The notes beneath the pieces are model-generated. The model was not told the DNA's origin, did not search any database, and worked only from the letters and a program-made list of their open reading frames with translations. DNA of 64,000 bases from Candidatus Raymondbacteria bacterium RIFOXYA2_FULL_49_16. GTDB lineage: Bacteria > Fibrobacterota > OXYB2-FULL-49-7 > XYB2-FULL-49-35. A program made the position numbers and the translations under genes. This document shows, one piece after another, positions 27,991 through 35,653 of the stretch; position 1 is the first letter of the stretch; each line of letters opens with the position of its first letter. The stretch lies in the NCBI GenBank assembly GCA_001789205.1, contig MFYT01000096.1, positions 1 through 64,000 of the forward strand. The letters are read 5' to 3'.

Positions 27991-28205
27991 ACCACGCAGA
28001 AGACCTGCTACTATTCGACAAGTTGCTTCGCCTGCTCGAATCCGCTGTGAAAATCATGGCAATCGCCACGTTAATCACCGAAATTTCAAAAGAGCAGAGC
28101 CCTGAAATACGGCAAAGTATGATTGCCGTGTTGTCCGGGATTATCGGGATGGCGATTCCTATCATGCAACAACATGAGTCGGAATACTACCAGCCTGGTT
28201 ATTGA
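27987..28205 (+). CDS. 72-aa membrane-tail protein, GTG start
   Basis: Translation probably starts at GTG 27987, overlapping the previous stop codon (GTGA). The first half is a charged/aliphatic helix ('LLLFDKLLRLLESAVKIM') and the second a membrane-length segment ('MIAVLSGIIGMAIPIM'). A strong hairpin terminator follows at once. The pair of tiny membrane genes recalls holin-like or small toxin modules, but no family is recognised. Confidence 0.55.
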   Translation: MNHAEDLLLFDKLLRLLESAVKIMAIATLITEISKEQSPEIRQSMIAVLSGIIGMAIPIMQQHESEYYQPGY

Positions 28206-28227
28206 AGCGGCTATCAACACAACCAGA

Positions 28228-28264
28228 GGGCTGTCTGGTGTAAATACCAGGCAGCCCTTTTCAT
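28228..28264 (+). terminator. Intrinsic terminator after the small-gene operon
   Basis: A 12-bp stem (GGGCTGTCTGGT with ACCAGGCAGCCC, one G-U) closes a six-base loop and is followed by TTTTCATTTT. It separates the nuclease/zinc-finger genes from the next unit. Confidence 0.8.
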
Positions 28265-28288
28265 TTTCAAAAAAACGAAAGGAATATC

Positions 28289-29161
28289 ATGGGAAGAACT
28301 CTGCATTACACACTGCTGCGCAATGACGCATTCCCAATAACTGAAAAGGATTGGGACCGCATCATCGCTGCCACAGAAGCCTTTAATACCAAATTCACCT
28401 GGACCTGCGAACGCGTGGGTTTCCATAACGTAGACTATTACCCGCGGTGGCCTTCAAGGTTCAAGAATTCCAGGTTGCCTGTTGACGGCGACGCCTGGGA
28501 ATATATCAATGCGCGATATAAGCGGTTGGAGAAACGAAACCTGAATCATCTTCAGATCGTCCGGCGGATGCTTTCCGAAAAATTCATTGCCATTCATGGA
28601 GACAATCCTGATAAGATCGATCTCCAGCAGGCGAACGGCTTTACAAAAGTTGCAGGCAATGAATGGAACGCATTCTTGACCGTCGCATGGATTGTGACGG
28701 TATCGACCATGCTGCCGAACCATGAGATTGAGCTGAACGACGAAGGCCATTTTCTGAAATGCCCGCTTGTGATCAAAAACGGCAAGGCCAGACCGAATTG
28801 CATGCGCATGGTCGAGTACATCCACTGGCTGAAATTAAAAATCAGGGAAGGCATTGTGGCTTATCAGAAATACCTGCCCGAGGCAGAGGAAAACTACAAA
28901 ACCTTCAAGGATGTCGGAACCAAATCAATCGGCTTCTTCTGCAGACCGGTGGATCGCGCTGACTTTGAACAGTACCCGAAGTTTGACACGGTTACTATTG
29001 ATATGTCCGGTGAAATCACCGGCAATCCATTGGCAATTACGGGTGGCTTTGAAGGGGAATATTACGGCAAGGTCAGCCAGACCGAGGCAATTCTCAAGGC
29101 AAAGAAGTGCTTTGAGAACATTTTCAAATCCATTTTCCCGCACAAGGAGGCAAAAACATGA
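28289..29161 (+). CDS. Unknown 290-aa protein of the element
   Basis: AAAGGA precedes the ATG. The protein is soluble, aromatic-rich at the N-terminus ('FTWTCERVGFHNVDYYPRW') with a charged helical C-terminus. No catalytic motif stands out. It overlaps the SpoVG-like gene by ATGA and is followed by DUF932 and clamp-like genes, so a role in element DNA metabolism is suggested by context only. Confidence 0.65.
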   Translation: MGRTLHYTLLRNDAFPITEKDWDRIIAATEAFNTKFTWTCERVGFHNVDYYPRWPSRFKNSRLPVDGDAWEYINARYKRLEKRNLNHLQIVRRMLSEKFIAIHGDNPDKIDLQQANGFTKVAGNEWNAFLTVAWIVTVSTMLPNHEIELNDEGHFLKCPLVIKNGKARPNCMRMVEYIHWLKLKIREGIVAYQKYLPEAEENYKTFKDVGTKSIGFFCRPVDRADFEQYPKFDTVTIDMSGEITGNPLAITGGFEGEYYGKVSQTEAILKAKKCFENIFKSIFPHKEAKT

Positions 29162-29454
29162 CCGAACTGGACATCACGGAACTGAGGATTTATCCCGTCA
29201 AGGAGCGTAGGGCAGGCTTGCTTGCTTTCTGCACAGCCACGCTCAACAATGCCCTTGTCATAACGGGCATTCGTATCGTAGAAGGCAAGAAAGGCGTCAG
29301 TGTCGCTTTTCCTGTGAAGAACAGACAACCCGCCGTGTATTTCACAAGCGACGAGGCCAGAAAGCAGATTTGCGACAGAATTCTCGCGACGTACATCATC
29401 AACCACTGCGTCGATGATTACGGAGAAAGAACAAAACAGGCTGCACAAGCCTAA
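29158..29454 (+). CDS. SpoVG-family nucleic-acid-binding protein
   Basis: The 98-residue product follows the SpoVG pattern: 'ITELRIYPVKE', 'LAFCTATLNNALVITGIRI', 'GVSVAFPVKNRQ', then a C-terminal helix ('KQICDRILATYI'). SpoVG proteins bind DNA and RNA in a site-selective way and act as regulators. Here the copy is coupled to the preceding gene by ATGA and lies just before DUF932, which points to a regulatory or nucleic-acid-handling role in the element rather than septation. Confidence 0.75.
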   Translation: MTELDITELRIYPVKERRAGLLAFCTATLNNALVITGIRIVEGKKGVSVAFPVKNRQPAVYFTSDEARKQICDRILATYIINHCVDDYGERTKQAAQA

Positions 29455-29467
29455 AAAAGGAGACAAA

Positions 29468-30529
29468 ATGAAAGAAGGCAGATCAATCACAGCGCTTGCC
29501 GAAGAGGTCGAGCTTCAGGCAAAGGCGAAGAAAGACTATGTCGTTCCGACAAGCAGAATGCACATGACCGACACCGCTACACTGGCCCTGGACGGAGTCG
29601 GCACATTCGACTTCACCGAACACGCACACGAACAGCTGGCTCAGCGCTTGGACATTCCCCGCAAGTATTATGACCGTATGCGCCCGTCACCAGGGCTTCT
29701 GCAGGCTAACGTGAACCACTGGTTTACAAAAGAGCCTGAAAAGCGTATGGTCCGCACGTTCCAGAACGGCAGCAACACGGTCAGGGCGATTCTGAGCGAC
29801 CGGTATCACCGGTTCGACAATTACGATTTGATGGCGCACATCCTGCCGATCCTGAAAGGGCTGGGCAATGATGTCATCGTCGCTTCGTCAGAGATCACAG
29901 AAAAGAAGCTGTATCTCAAATGCGTCTTCCCAAAACTGCAGCAGGCGGTGAAAGTGGGCGACATGGTCCAGAGTGGTCTCATGATTTCGAACTCGGAAGT
30001 GGGCTGCGCCAGTTTCCAGCTGACCAGGTTCATTTACAGACTCGTATGCCTTAACGGAATGGTAATGGAAGATGGTCGGACAAGGCGCTACCACATTGGC
30101 GCTCGGCAGGGTGTGGACGAAAGCATCTCTCATTTGCTGTCTGACGAAACGGTCAGAGCCGACGACCAAGCTTTCTGGTTCAAAGTACGCGATCTCACGA
30201 CTGCAGCGGCAAAGAATGACGAGGAATTCAGCCGCCATGTGCAGAAACTCAGGGATGCGACGAAGCTGCGGGTTGAAGCACAGCCTGTTGATGCCATCAC
30301 AGCACTTGCCGACACGTTTGTCCTGAACGAGTTTGAACACAACGCCACGCTCGAACATTACATCCGCGACAGCGATTTCTCGCTGTACGGCATGGCGCAA
30401 GCTTTGACCAGGACGTCGGCAGATGTCAAGTCGTACGACAGGGCCACGGAACTGGAGAAGTTTGGCGGTCAGCTGATAAACATATCAGGGGCTGACTGGC
30501 ACACCATTTCCAAGGCCGGAGTCAATTAA
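29468..30529 (+). CDS. DUF932 family protein
   Basis: The ATG at 29468 follows AAAAAGGAGAC; an upstream ATG in the same frame has no such site. The 353 residues match the DUF932 (phage/plasmid-like) pattern: 'FTEHAHEQLAQRLDIPRKYY' near the N-terminus, 'VRAILSDRYHRFDN', 'ISNSEVGCASFQL', 'VCLNGMV' and a long helical C-terminus. Members occur on plasmids, phages and integrative elements, and the biochemical role is not established. The neighbours here are a SpoVG-like and a clamp-like protein. Confidence 0.85.
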   Translation: MKEGRSITALAEEVELQAKAKKDYVVPTSRMHMTDTATLALDGVGTFDFTEHAHEQLAQRLDIPRKYYDRMRPSPGLLQANVNHWFTKEPEKRMVRTFQNGSNTVRAILSDRYHRFDNYDLMAHILPILKGLGNDVIVASSEITEKKLYLKCVFPKLQQAVKVGDMVQSGLMISNSEVGCASFQLTRFIYRLVCLNGMVMEDGRTRRYHIGARQGVDESISHLLSDETVRADDQAFWFKVRDLTTAAAKNDEEFSRHVQKLRDATKLRVEAQPVDAITALADTFVLNEFEHNATLEHYIRDSDFSLYGMAQALTRTSADVKSYDRATELEKFGGQLINISGADWHTISKAGVN

Positions 30530-30551
30530 ACCTTAAAAAAGGAGCAATCTC

Positions 30552-31430
30552 ATGGGATTCTTTGAATTTCTCTTCAGACCGCAGCCAAAACCAGCCAAAG
30601 CCCCTGCTTCACCCGCAGACAGGGGCTCCTCGCCTGCCCCGGAACAGCCACAGGCCCAGGGGCCCATTCCTGCCCAGGAACCACCGCGTATCCAACGTGC
30701 CCCATTGCCCGCAGGACGAGCGAAACCCAGGCAGGAAGCACGGCTTCCCGGACCGTTCGATCAGTTCGTAGCGGCAGGGCTCAGAGCAATACGGTTCATC
30801 GATAAAAAAGGCTATCGCAAGGCATTGGCTGGAGTCTTGTATCGCAAAGGACACATCATCGCGACCGATGGTCATAGACTCCTCAAGGAACGCGTACCCA
30901 TTCCCGCTCATCTGGACGAGGTCATAATCCCGCCGGAGCTGTTTGTTGCGCATCGGCATGTTCCCATCAAGACACTTTCCCTGACCCGCGACCGGAAATC
31001 CCTGATGGTGAATGGCCAGCCGTGTCGCTTGATCGTAGGTGAAAAGTATCCGGACACAGACTCTGTGACACCAACGGTGTTCAAATTCCAGATCACCTTT
31101 GACAGGCTGCCGGTGGAAGATGCGCTGAGGCTGGCTGGCGAAAGCAAGCAGGCCGTATTCACGACCATGATGGGCAATAGGCTCAGGATGACTGTAAACC
31201 AGACCGTTCCGCCGACGGTCATCCCCTTCAAGGGACAGGTGGAGAACACGGAATTTGCCTTCAATCCGGCTTTCTTGCTTGGGGTGCTGCGGAGCCTTGA
31301 AGGTGACAACGTGACAATGAAAGGGAACTCACCCTTGAGCGCATTCGTGTTTCAGGGTGAACAGCCTGAGAGAACAGCGTTGCTGATGCCGGTGAGGATC
31401 ACAGCGGAAGAAATGAGAGCAGCAGCTTAA
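30552..31430 (+). CDS. DNA polymerase III beta-clamp-like protein, shortened
   Basis: AAAAAGGAGC precedes the start. After a ~70-residue Pro/Ala-rich leader come clamp-type strands: 'GVLYRKGHIIATDGHRLLK' (~105), 'VIIPPEL', 'FAFNPAFLLGVLRSLEGDNVT' region (landmark 'NPAFLL') and a terminal 'ALLMPVRI', matching the ends of DnaN proteins. At 292 aa, with the leader removed, it is shorter than DnaN (~370 aa), so it probably has two of the three clamp domains. A sliding clamp for the element's own replication, or a decoy for the host polymerase, are both possible. Confidence 0.75.
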   Translation: MGFFEFLFRPQPKPAKAPASPADRGSSPAPEQPQAQGPIPAQEPPRIQRAPLPAGRAKPRQEARLPGPFDQFVAAGLRAIRFIDKKGYRKALAGVLYRKGHIIATDGHRLLKERVPIPAHLDEVIIPPELFVAHRHVPIKTLSLTRDRKSLMVNGQPCRLIVGEKYPDTDSVTPTVFKFQITFDRLPVEDALRLAGESKQAVFTTMMGNRLRMTVNQTVPPTVIPFKGQVENTEFAFNPAFLLGVLRSLEGDNVTMKGNSPLSAFVFQGEQPERTALLMPVRITAEEMRAAA

Positions 31431-31477
31431 CAAATGATCACGCAGCCCGTAAACCCCGCAAAAGGGCGCGGCCGATT

Positions 31478-31510
31478 CAGGGGCGGGAGCAATCCTGCCC
31501 CTGGTCGGTT
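31478..31510 (+). terminator. GC-rich hairpin after the clamp-like gene
   Basis: CAGGGGCGGGA (31478-31488) pairs with TCCTGCCCCTG (31493-31503), one G-U, around GCAA. An outer CCGA/TCGG pair extends it, and TTTTCT follows. It works as a terminator or attenuator before the peptidase gene. Confidence 0.7.
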
Positions 31511-31529
31511 TTCTATGGAGGAAAACACA

Positions 31530-32210
31530 ATGGATTTTGCGATTCTAATCGGAAAGATTTTCTGGGGCGCTATTGTAAGCCTCGGGATGATCTTATTGGT
31601 AATCATATTAGAAACAACCTGGAATGCCATCGGGCATTACCTCAAGGTACGGCGCATCCAACGACGGATAAAACTGCTTGGCTTTCGGGACCCAACCGGT
31701 GTAAAAATCATTGATGACGGTATAAATTCAGAATTGGCGGGCAATGCCGCTGCCGGGTTCGATACGTCCGGGAACAGGTGCATTAAAATCAGCAAAAGCC
31801 TCTATGAAAGCTTGACGATATCTGAATTTAATTTCGTAATTTCGCATGAAATAGCGCATTTCATTAACGGCGACTGCCGGGACGATGAGGAACACCGGCG
31901 CCTGGCCGATGCGAATTTGTTTGTCCGGGCAATACTCTTGCCCGGGATCAGGAAACGGCATAGGGAAAAAGAGCGCCGGGCAGATATTAAAGCCCTGGAA
32001 CTTCTTCAAGCAGCCGGATTGCCAATGCACGGAGGGGTGGCCTTTGTTCAAAGGTCGGTTGAAGAGGAATCAAAGCTTTGGTTTATTGACCGGCTTTGGA
32101 ATTCAATTTACCATACCTATCCCCTATCTTCAAAACGGGTTGCGTATCTGGCTGCGGAAATCAAGCGGCTTGAAAATAGCGGCATAACGAAAAAGCACGA
32201 CCTGGCCTAA
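31530..32210 (+). CDS. Membrane-anchored M48-like metallopeptidase
   Basis: The ATG at 31530 is preferred: GGAGG lies 8 bases upstream. The 226-residue protein has one N-terminal membrane segment ('WGAIVSLGMILLVIIL'), then 'VISHEIAHFINGD' (HExxH) and a downstream 'KERRADIKALELL', giving the third zinc ligand as in HtpX/M48 peptidases. This predicts a peptidase facing the cytoplasm, as in HtpX. It stands alone between two hairpins. Substrate unknown. Confidence 0.75.
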   Translation: MDFAILIGKIFWGAIVSLGMILLVIILETTWNAIGHYLKVRRIQRRIKLLGFRDPTGVKIIDDGINSELAGNAAAGFDTSGNRCIKISKSLYESLTISEFNFVISHEIAHFINGDCRDDEEHRRLADANLFVRAILLPGIRKRHREKERRADIKALELLQAAGLPMHGGVAFVQRSVEEESKLWFIDRLWNSIYHTYPLSSKRVAYLAAEIKRLENSGITKKHDLA

Positions 32211-32212
32211 CC

Positions 32213-32269
32213 CGCGAGGCGCAGACCAGTTGCGGGGTGGGGAGAAATCCCTGCCTCGCGCTGGTTTTT
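32213..32269 (+). terminator. Strong terminator with an alternative upstream pairing
   Basis: An 18-bp stem (32225-32243 with 32248-32265, one bulge and a few G-U) is capped by GAAA and followed by TTTTT. The segment CGCGAGG at 32213-32219 could instead pair with CCTCGCG at 32254-32260, breaking the terminator, which is the geometry of an attenuator. Confidence 0.75.
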
Positions 32270-32297
32270 CAAACATAAATTTAAGGAGTGGATTCTA

Positions 32298-32639
32298 ATG
32301 GCAGAAGAACATAATCCCGATTATCAGTGGAAACGACTGTTTCTCGATGACACCCGCGCGTGTCCGCAGGGATTCGATCTCTCCCGCAACGCCACAGACT
32401 GTGTTGAAAAATTAAGGTCAAATGAATATGATGAGATCTGGCTCGATTACGACCTTGGCGACGGGCTGGATGGAGACCATGTTGCCCATGAGATATGTGC
32501 GCTTTACCGTGATGGCAGCATCCCGCGACTGAAGAAGGTCGTGGTGCATTCGTCAAACAAGAAGGGATCGGCGCACATGATGGAAGACTTGAAAAGAATG
32601 ACTGGGCTTGAGGTGGTCAGGAATCAACTGGCAAAATAA
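32298..32639 (+). CDS. Cyclic-phosphate-processing receiver (cREC) domain protein
   Basis: TAAGGAGTGG precedes the ATG. The single-domain 113-residue protein has a receiver-like fold with 'RLFLDDTRACP' after strand 1, 'EIWLDYDLGDG' after strand 3 and 'KKVVVHSSNKKGS' at strand 4, as in the cREC family. That family has been linked by others to RNA 2',3'-cyclic-phosphate processing systems. No partner kinase or output domain is fused or adjacent, so the function here is inferred only from the family. Confidence 0.7.
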   Translation: MAEEHNPDYQWKRLFLDDTRACPQGFDLSRNATDCVEKLRSNEYDEIWLDYDLGDGLDGDHVAHEICALYRDGSIPRLKKVVVHSSNKKGSAHMMEDLKRMTGLEVVRNQLAK

Positions 32640-33074
32640 CGCCTGCAAAAAAAATGAAAATGCGGGGTAGGATAATATTCCAGCCCCGCACTCATAAAAT
32701 CTATTGCATAAACGATAGCGGGAATCTATATTACATACTGGGACCAACCTAACCGCGTGGAATTGTATTCCTGCCCGCAAAGCATTAATACAATTCCACA
32801 ACTACATTTTTCGTTCTTTTAGCCCACCTGCAAAGGGTTGCACTGGAACGGTTGACAAACCGCTCCGGTAATCGCGCCCTTTGCAGGGTTCGCCTTGGCG
32901 GAAACGTCGAGGCGATGCGGCTAGGGTTGGTCCCTGAACCACACGCGGTTATCGGGGCCTTTTTTATTTTTACCACCCCGATAATCGCAGTCCGAGACCT
33001 TAACGGGTGCGAGGGGCCATGACTTTTTTCTTCAAAACGAATCAATCTGAATCCCAATTCAAGAGAGGTGTCTT
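32640..33074. other. 435-bp gene-free gap packed with inverted repeats
   Basis: No open frame is convincing here. Five stem-loops follow each other: TGCGGGG/CCCCGCA (32661-32690); a perfect 13-bp pair GTGGAATTGTATT/AATACAATTCCAC (32757-32799); an 11-bp pair CCTGCAAAGGG/CCCTTTGCAGG (32827-32887) enclosing GGAACGGTT/AACCGCTCC; TCGCCT/AGGCGA just after; and a 12-bp pair CGGTTATCGGGG/CCCCGATAATCG (32946-32987) with T-runs in its loop. It may be a replication or transfer origin, or a structured RNA. The last stem may act as a terminator. Confidence 0.6.
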
Positions 33075-33317
33075 ATGAGTGGACTGCTTAAAATGCGTAC
33101 CGTATTTCTTCAAAATGACCTCGGACAACCGTTCAAAATCACGTTGAAAGATGGGACGGTTTATATCGGCTTCCCAGAAATCATTGGCGGCTCTATGAGA
33201 GTATCGTTGACCGCCGATTCAACATTCAGGTTGAAGATGAATGGACAGACCATTCAATTAAAATATTCTGAAGTAGACAAATATGAAATGATCACAAAAC
33301 AAGGGAGACGCCAATGA
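33075..33317 (+). CDS. Small beta-barrel-like unknown protein, 80 aa
   Basis: AAGAGAGGTG lies before the ATG. The sequence alternates short strands ('FKITLKDGTVYIGF', 'MRVSLTADSTFRLKMN') in a pattern like Sm/SH3-type small barrels, without the exact Hfq signature. Its TGA overlaps the ATG of the next gene. Function unknown. Confidence 0.5.
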   Translation: MSGLLKMRTVFLQNDLGQPFKITLKDGTVYIGFPEIIGGSMRVSLTADSTFRLKMNGQTIQLKYSEVDKYEMITKQGRRQ

Positions 33318-33958
33318 ATATTTTGAGACTATCGCAAATAATTACTGTTTTATTTTCTATTTCCTGCTTTGCCCAAATAGACTGGACCTGGCGCAATCCG
33401 CAAGGACAGGGATTCAGCCTTAATTCAATCACTTATGGCAACAAGCAATATGTTGCGGTGGGCATATACGGCACCATCCTTACCTCAGCAGACGGCAGAT
33501 CCTGGACGATCGGGAATTCTGGCATAACGGCTGCCCTTAATTCAATCGCCTACAGTGACAGCCAGTATGTTGCTGTGGGAGAAGATGGCATCATCCTCAC
33601 CTCTCCGGCCGTGGATGTATCTGTTGAAAAAAACCAACCGCCCGTAAAACCCACCACCTTATGCGCGCAACACCTGTCCACCAATTCACTGCGTATAACA
33701 TTGCCGCAGGCATTGCGGTCGTCAACCTTAGTGGCCTCCATCTTCACTATTGCGGGTAAAAAGCTTAATAGCAGCACCATTGCCACCCCTGCTGGAGAAG
33801 CATGTGTCAGCAGTATCAATCTTCCCGCAGGCTCCGTGATGGATACGGAATGCTCCGTTTCCATGATCGCGAACCGCGCAATGGTTCGAAACGTCCTGCC
33901 TTGGATTAATATATCAACACCCTATTTGGGTGTTTTTTTAGCCAAGAATGTGGTATAA
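33314..33958 (+). CDS. Exported repeat protein with degraded sorting domain
   Basis: A signal peptide ('ITVLFSISCFAQ') is followed by two similar blocks ('LNSITYGNKQYVAVGIYG', 'LNSIAYSDSQYVAVGEDG'), each ending 'ILTS', like beta-propeller blades found in photosynthesis-assembly or BNR-type proteins. The C-terminal part starts as a sorting domain ('SLRITLPQALRSS', 'FTIAGKKL', 'INLPAG'), but the expected 'Y.V.....G....K.....R' end is replaced by an unrelated stretch. A frameshift near 33840 would explain this. Only two blades remain, so it may be a shortened protein. Confidence 0.6.
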   Translation: MNILRLSQIITVLFSISCFAQIDWTWRNPQGQGFSLNSITYGNKQYVAVGIYGTILTSADGRSWTIGNSGITAALNSIAYSDSQYVAVGEDGIILTSPAVDVSVEKNQPPVKPTTLCAQHLSTNSLRITLPQALRSSTLVASIFTIAGKKLNSSTIATPAGEACVSSINLPAGSVMDTECSVSMIANRAMVRNVLPWINISTPYLGVFLAKNVV

Positions 33959-34000
33959 CTATGATAGAGAACAATTAACTTAACTCAAATGGAGGTTTCT

Positions 34001-34651
34001 ATGAAAACCATTCTATTCCTGATTCTCGCCTTTGCTACGGTCTCTTCATGTTATGAGCCAATATCTGTCGCAGCAACATCAACCGCCAAGATAGTCTCAA
34101 CGAATTGGGCTGACAGCTCGGCGTATATAGAGGCTACGTTATACTTTCATTATACCAAGGTCGTGTTCACCGCTGAAACCGTACATGTCGGTTCGAGCGT
34201 CATATACGATGGGGTGACATACGGATGTTCCGATGCAAAGGTTAGAAAGCGCTGTCTATTGACTCGTTCTGCATCTGGAAAGTATTATATACGAGGAAAC
34301 ATAACAATATGGGTTGGCGTGGTGTCGAAATATATGGCAACGCATAGGGGCGAGAGAACATACTTGTCTTATTCGTACACCAGATACGGTACTACCAGTT
34401 GCTATGACAGCATCATTAAACCGCTCACATCCATAGAATCCTCTTTATTGTCGTCAATGCCTGGGGTATCAATACTCTCCACCAACAACGGCCTGCGCAT
34501 AACCAATGCCGTGTTCCCGGTGAAGATCTACGATGTCGCCGGACGATTGGTCTATTCCCATGGACCTGGTTCGACGATATGCGCAGCGGTGAGGCCTGGG
34601 GTGTATTTCGTGAGACATGGGGATGCGGTTAAAAGGATTGTGAGGATATAA
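34001..34651 (+). CDS. Small exported protein with C-terminal sorting module (copy 1)
   Basis: The ATG at 34001 follows GGAGGT. The N-terminus 'MKTILFLILAFATVSSC' reads as a lipoprotein signal. The middle is unknown and cysteine-containing. The last ~45 residues ('PVKIYDVAGRLVYSHGP', 'RPGVYFVRHGD', 'KRIVRI') are a type IX-like sorting module almost identical to that of the gene at 34894. Surface display or secretion is inferred. Confidence 0.65.
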   Translation: MKTILFLILAFATVSSCYEPISVAATSTAKIVSTNWADSSAYIEATLYFHYTKVVFTAETVHVGSSVIYDGVTYGCSDAKVRKRCLLTRSASGKYYIRGNITIWVGVVSKYMATHRGERTYLSYSYTRYGTTSCYDSIIKPLTSIESSLLSSMPGVSILSTNNGLRITNAVFPVKIYDVAGRLVYSHGPGSTICAAVRPGVYFVRHGDAVKRIVRI

Positions 34652-34677
34652 CAACACTTTTCAAGAAGGAATTGCAT

Positions 34678-34878
34678 ATGAGGGTAATTATTCTCGTTCT
34701 TATATTGATGTTCAGCCTACGGGCCCAGAACTACTTTGAAGCATCCGGCCAGACGAAGCCGTTTACGCTTGCTGCGGGTCAGAAAGCAGATTGGGACGAT
34801 CCTACAACCACCACAGAGGCCCAGCTTGTTCAGCCTCCCGTAGCTGAAGTATCGGTATCCCCCAATCCATCAAACTAA
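34678..34878 (+). CDS. Short exported protein ending at the start of a sorting domain
   Basis: AAGGA lies 8 bases before the ATG at 34678. A signal peptide ('VIILVLILMFSLRAQ') leads to a 45-residue polar segment that ends 'EVSVSPNPSN' and stops. 'SPNP' is the usual opening of a type IX sorting domain, so the gene looks cut at that point. Either a truncated gene or a small secreted peptide. Confidence 0.5.
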   Translation: MRVIILVLILMFSLRAQNYFEASGQTKPFTLAAGQKADWDDPTTTTEAQLVQPPVAEVSVSPNPSN

Positions 34879-34893
34879 ACAAGGAGATGTCTT

Positions 34894-35592
34894 ATGAAAA
34901 CGGTCTTATTCCTGGTTCTCTTTTCTACCATTTCCTTTTCAGCGTCACCATATGTTCTTACGGGAAAATCACAGCAAGTTGAATCCGTAAACTGGGCTGT
35001 TACGCCTCCAATGGCGACAGTTGCAGATACGCACGGTATACGATATAACGAATCCCTGCTATCTCCATCTTCTCCTATAAAAGGATGCTTCTATTATTTA
35101 CACATATATAATGTAACAGGTTTAAACGGTTGTGTCGTAACATCCTTTTCTAACCTCCCGATAAATATTTATGGCATTGGGGATATAGTAGTAAGGTATC
35201 AAGCACCCTTGACCTACACCGCCTCAACCGGGAAATATAATTTTCCAGTGGGGACATATTTTTCTACCATTTATATAAGATCTGATATGGGGGGCTGCGT
35301 TGGCATTAACGATATATTGGTGAATTATGATCTGTTTCCAGTTTCCGCAATCAATGCTACACGCCCAAGCAGCATAGAATCATCACAAATATCTATCAGG
35401 AAGGATATTGAAATTGTCTCTACTGGGTATGGGGTCAAGATTATCAACACCACCTCCCCAGTCCGAATCTATGACACCACAGGCAGGGTCGTTTATTCCC
35501 ATGGACCAACCAACTCACTGATTGTGCAGTTAAGGCCGGGGGTGTATTTCGTAAGGCATCGGGATGTGATGAAAAAAATCGTAAGAATGTAG
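34894..35592 (+). CDS. Small exported protein with C-terminal sorting module (copy 2)
   Basis: AAGGAGATG precedes the ATG. It has a signal peptide ('VLFLVLFSTISFSA') and an unknown beta-rich core with two cysteine pairs. The C-terminal module ('PVRIYDTTGRVVYSHGP', 'RPGVYFVRHRD', 'KKIVRM') closely matches that of the gene at 34001 while the cores differ, which suggests shuffling of cores onto a shared tail. Confidence 0.65.
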   Translation: MKTVLFLVLFSTISFSASPYVLTGKSQQVESVNWAVTPPMATVADTHGIRYNESLLSPSSPIKGCFYYLHIYNVTGLNGCVVTSFSNLPINIYGIGDIVVRYQAPLTYTASTGKYNFPVGTYFSTIYIRSDMGGCVGINDILVNYDLFPVSAINATRPSSIESSQISIRKDIEIVSTGYGVKIINTTSPVRIYDTTGRVVYSHGPTNSLIVQLRPGVYFVRHRDVMKKIVRM

Positions 35593-35653
35593 GCAAATAG
35601 AAGGGGAAATTATACCAGAGTCAATTGTGGTATGTTTTAATAAAGGAATTCTC

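Noticed and set aside
31434..31529. Upstream extension of the M48-like peptidase
   Set aside because: The extra 32 codons overlap the terminator hairpin and have no ribosome site, while GGAGG lies just before the ATG at 31530.
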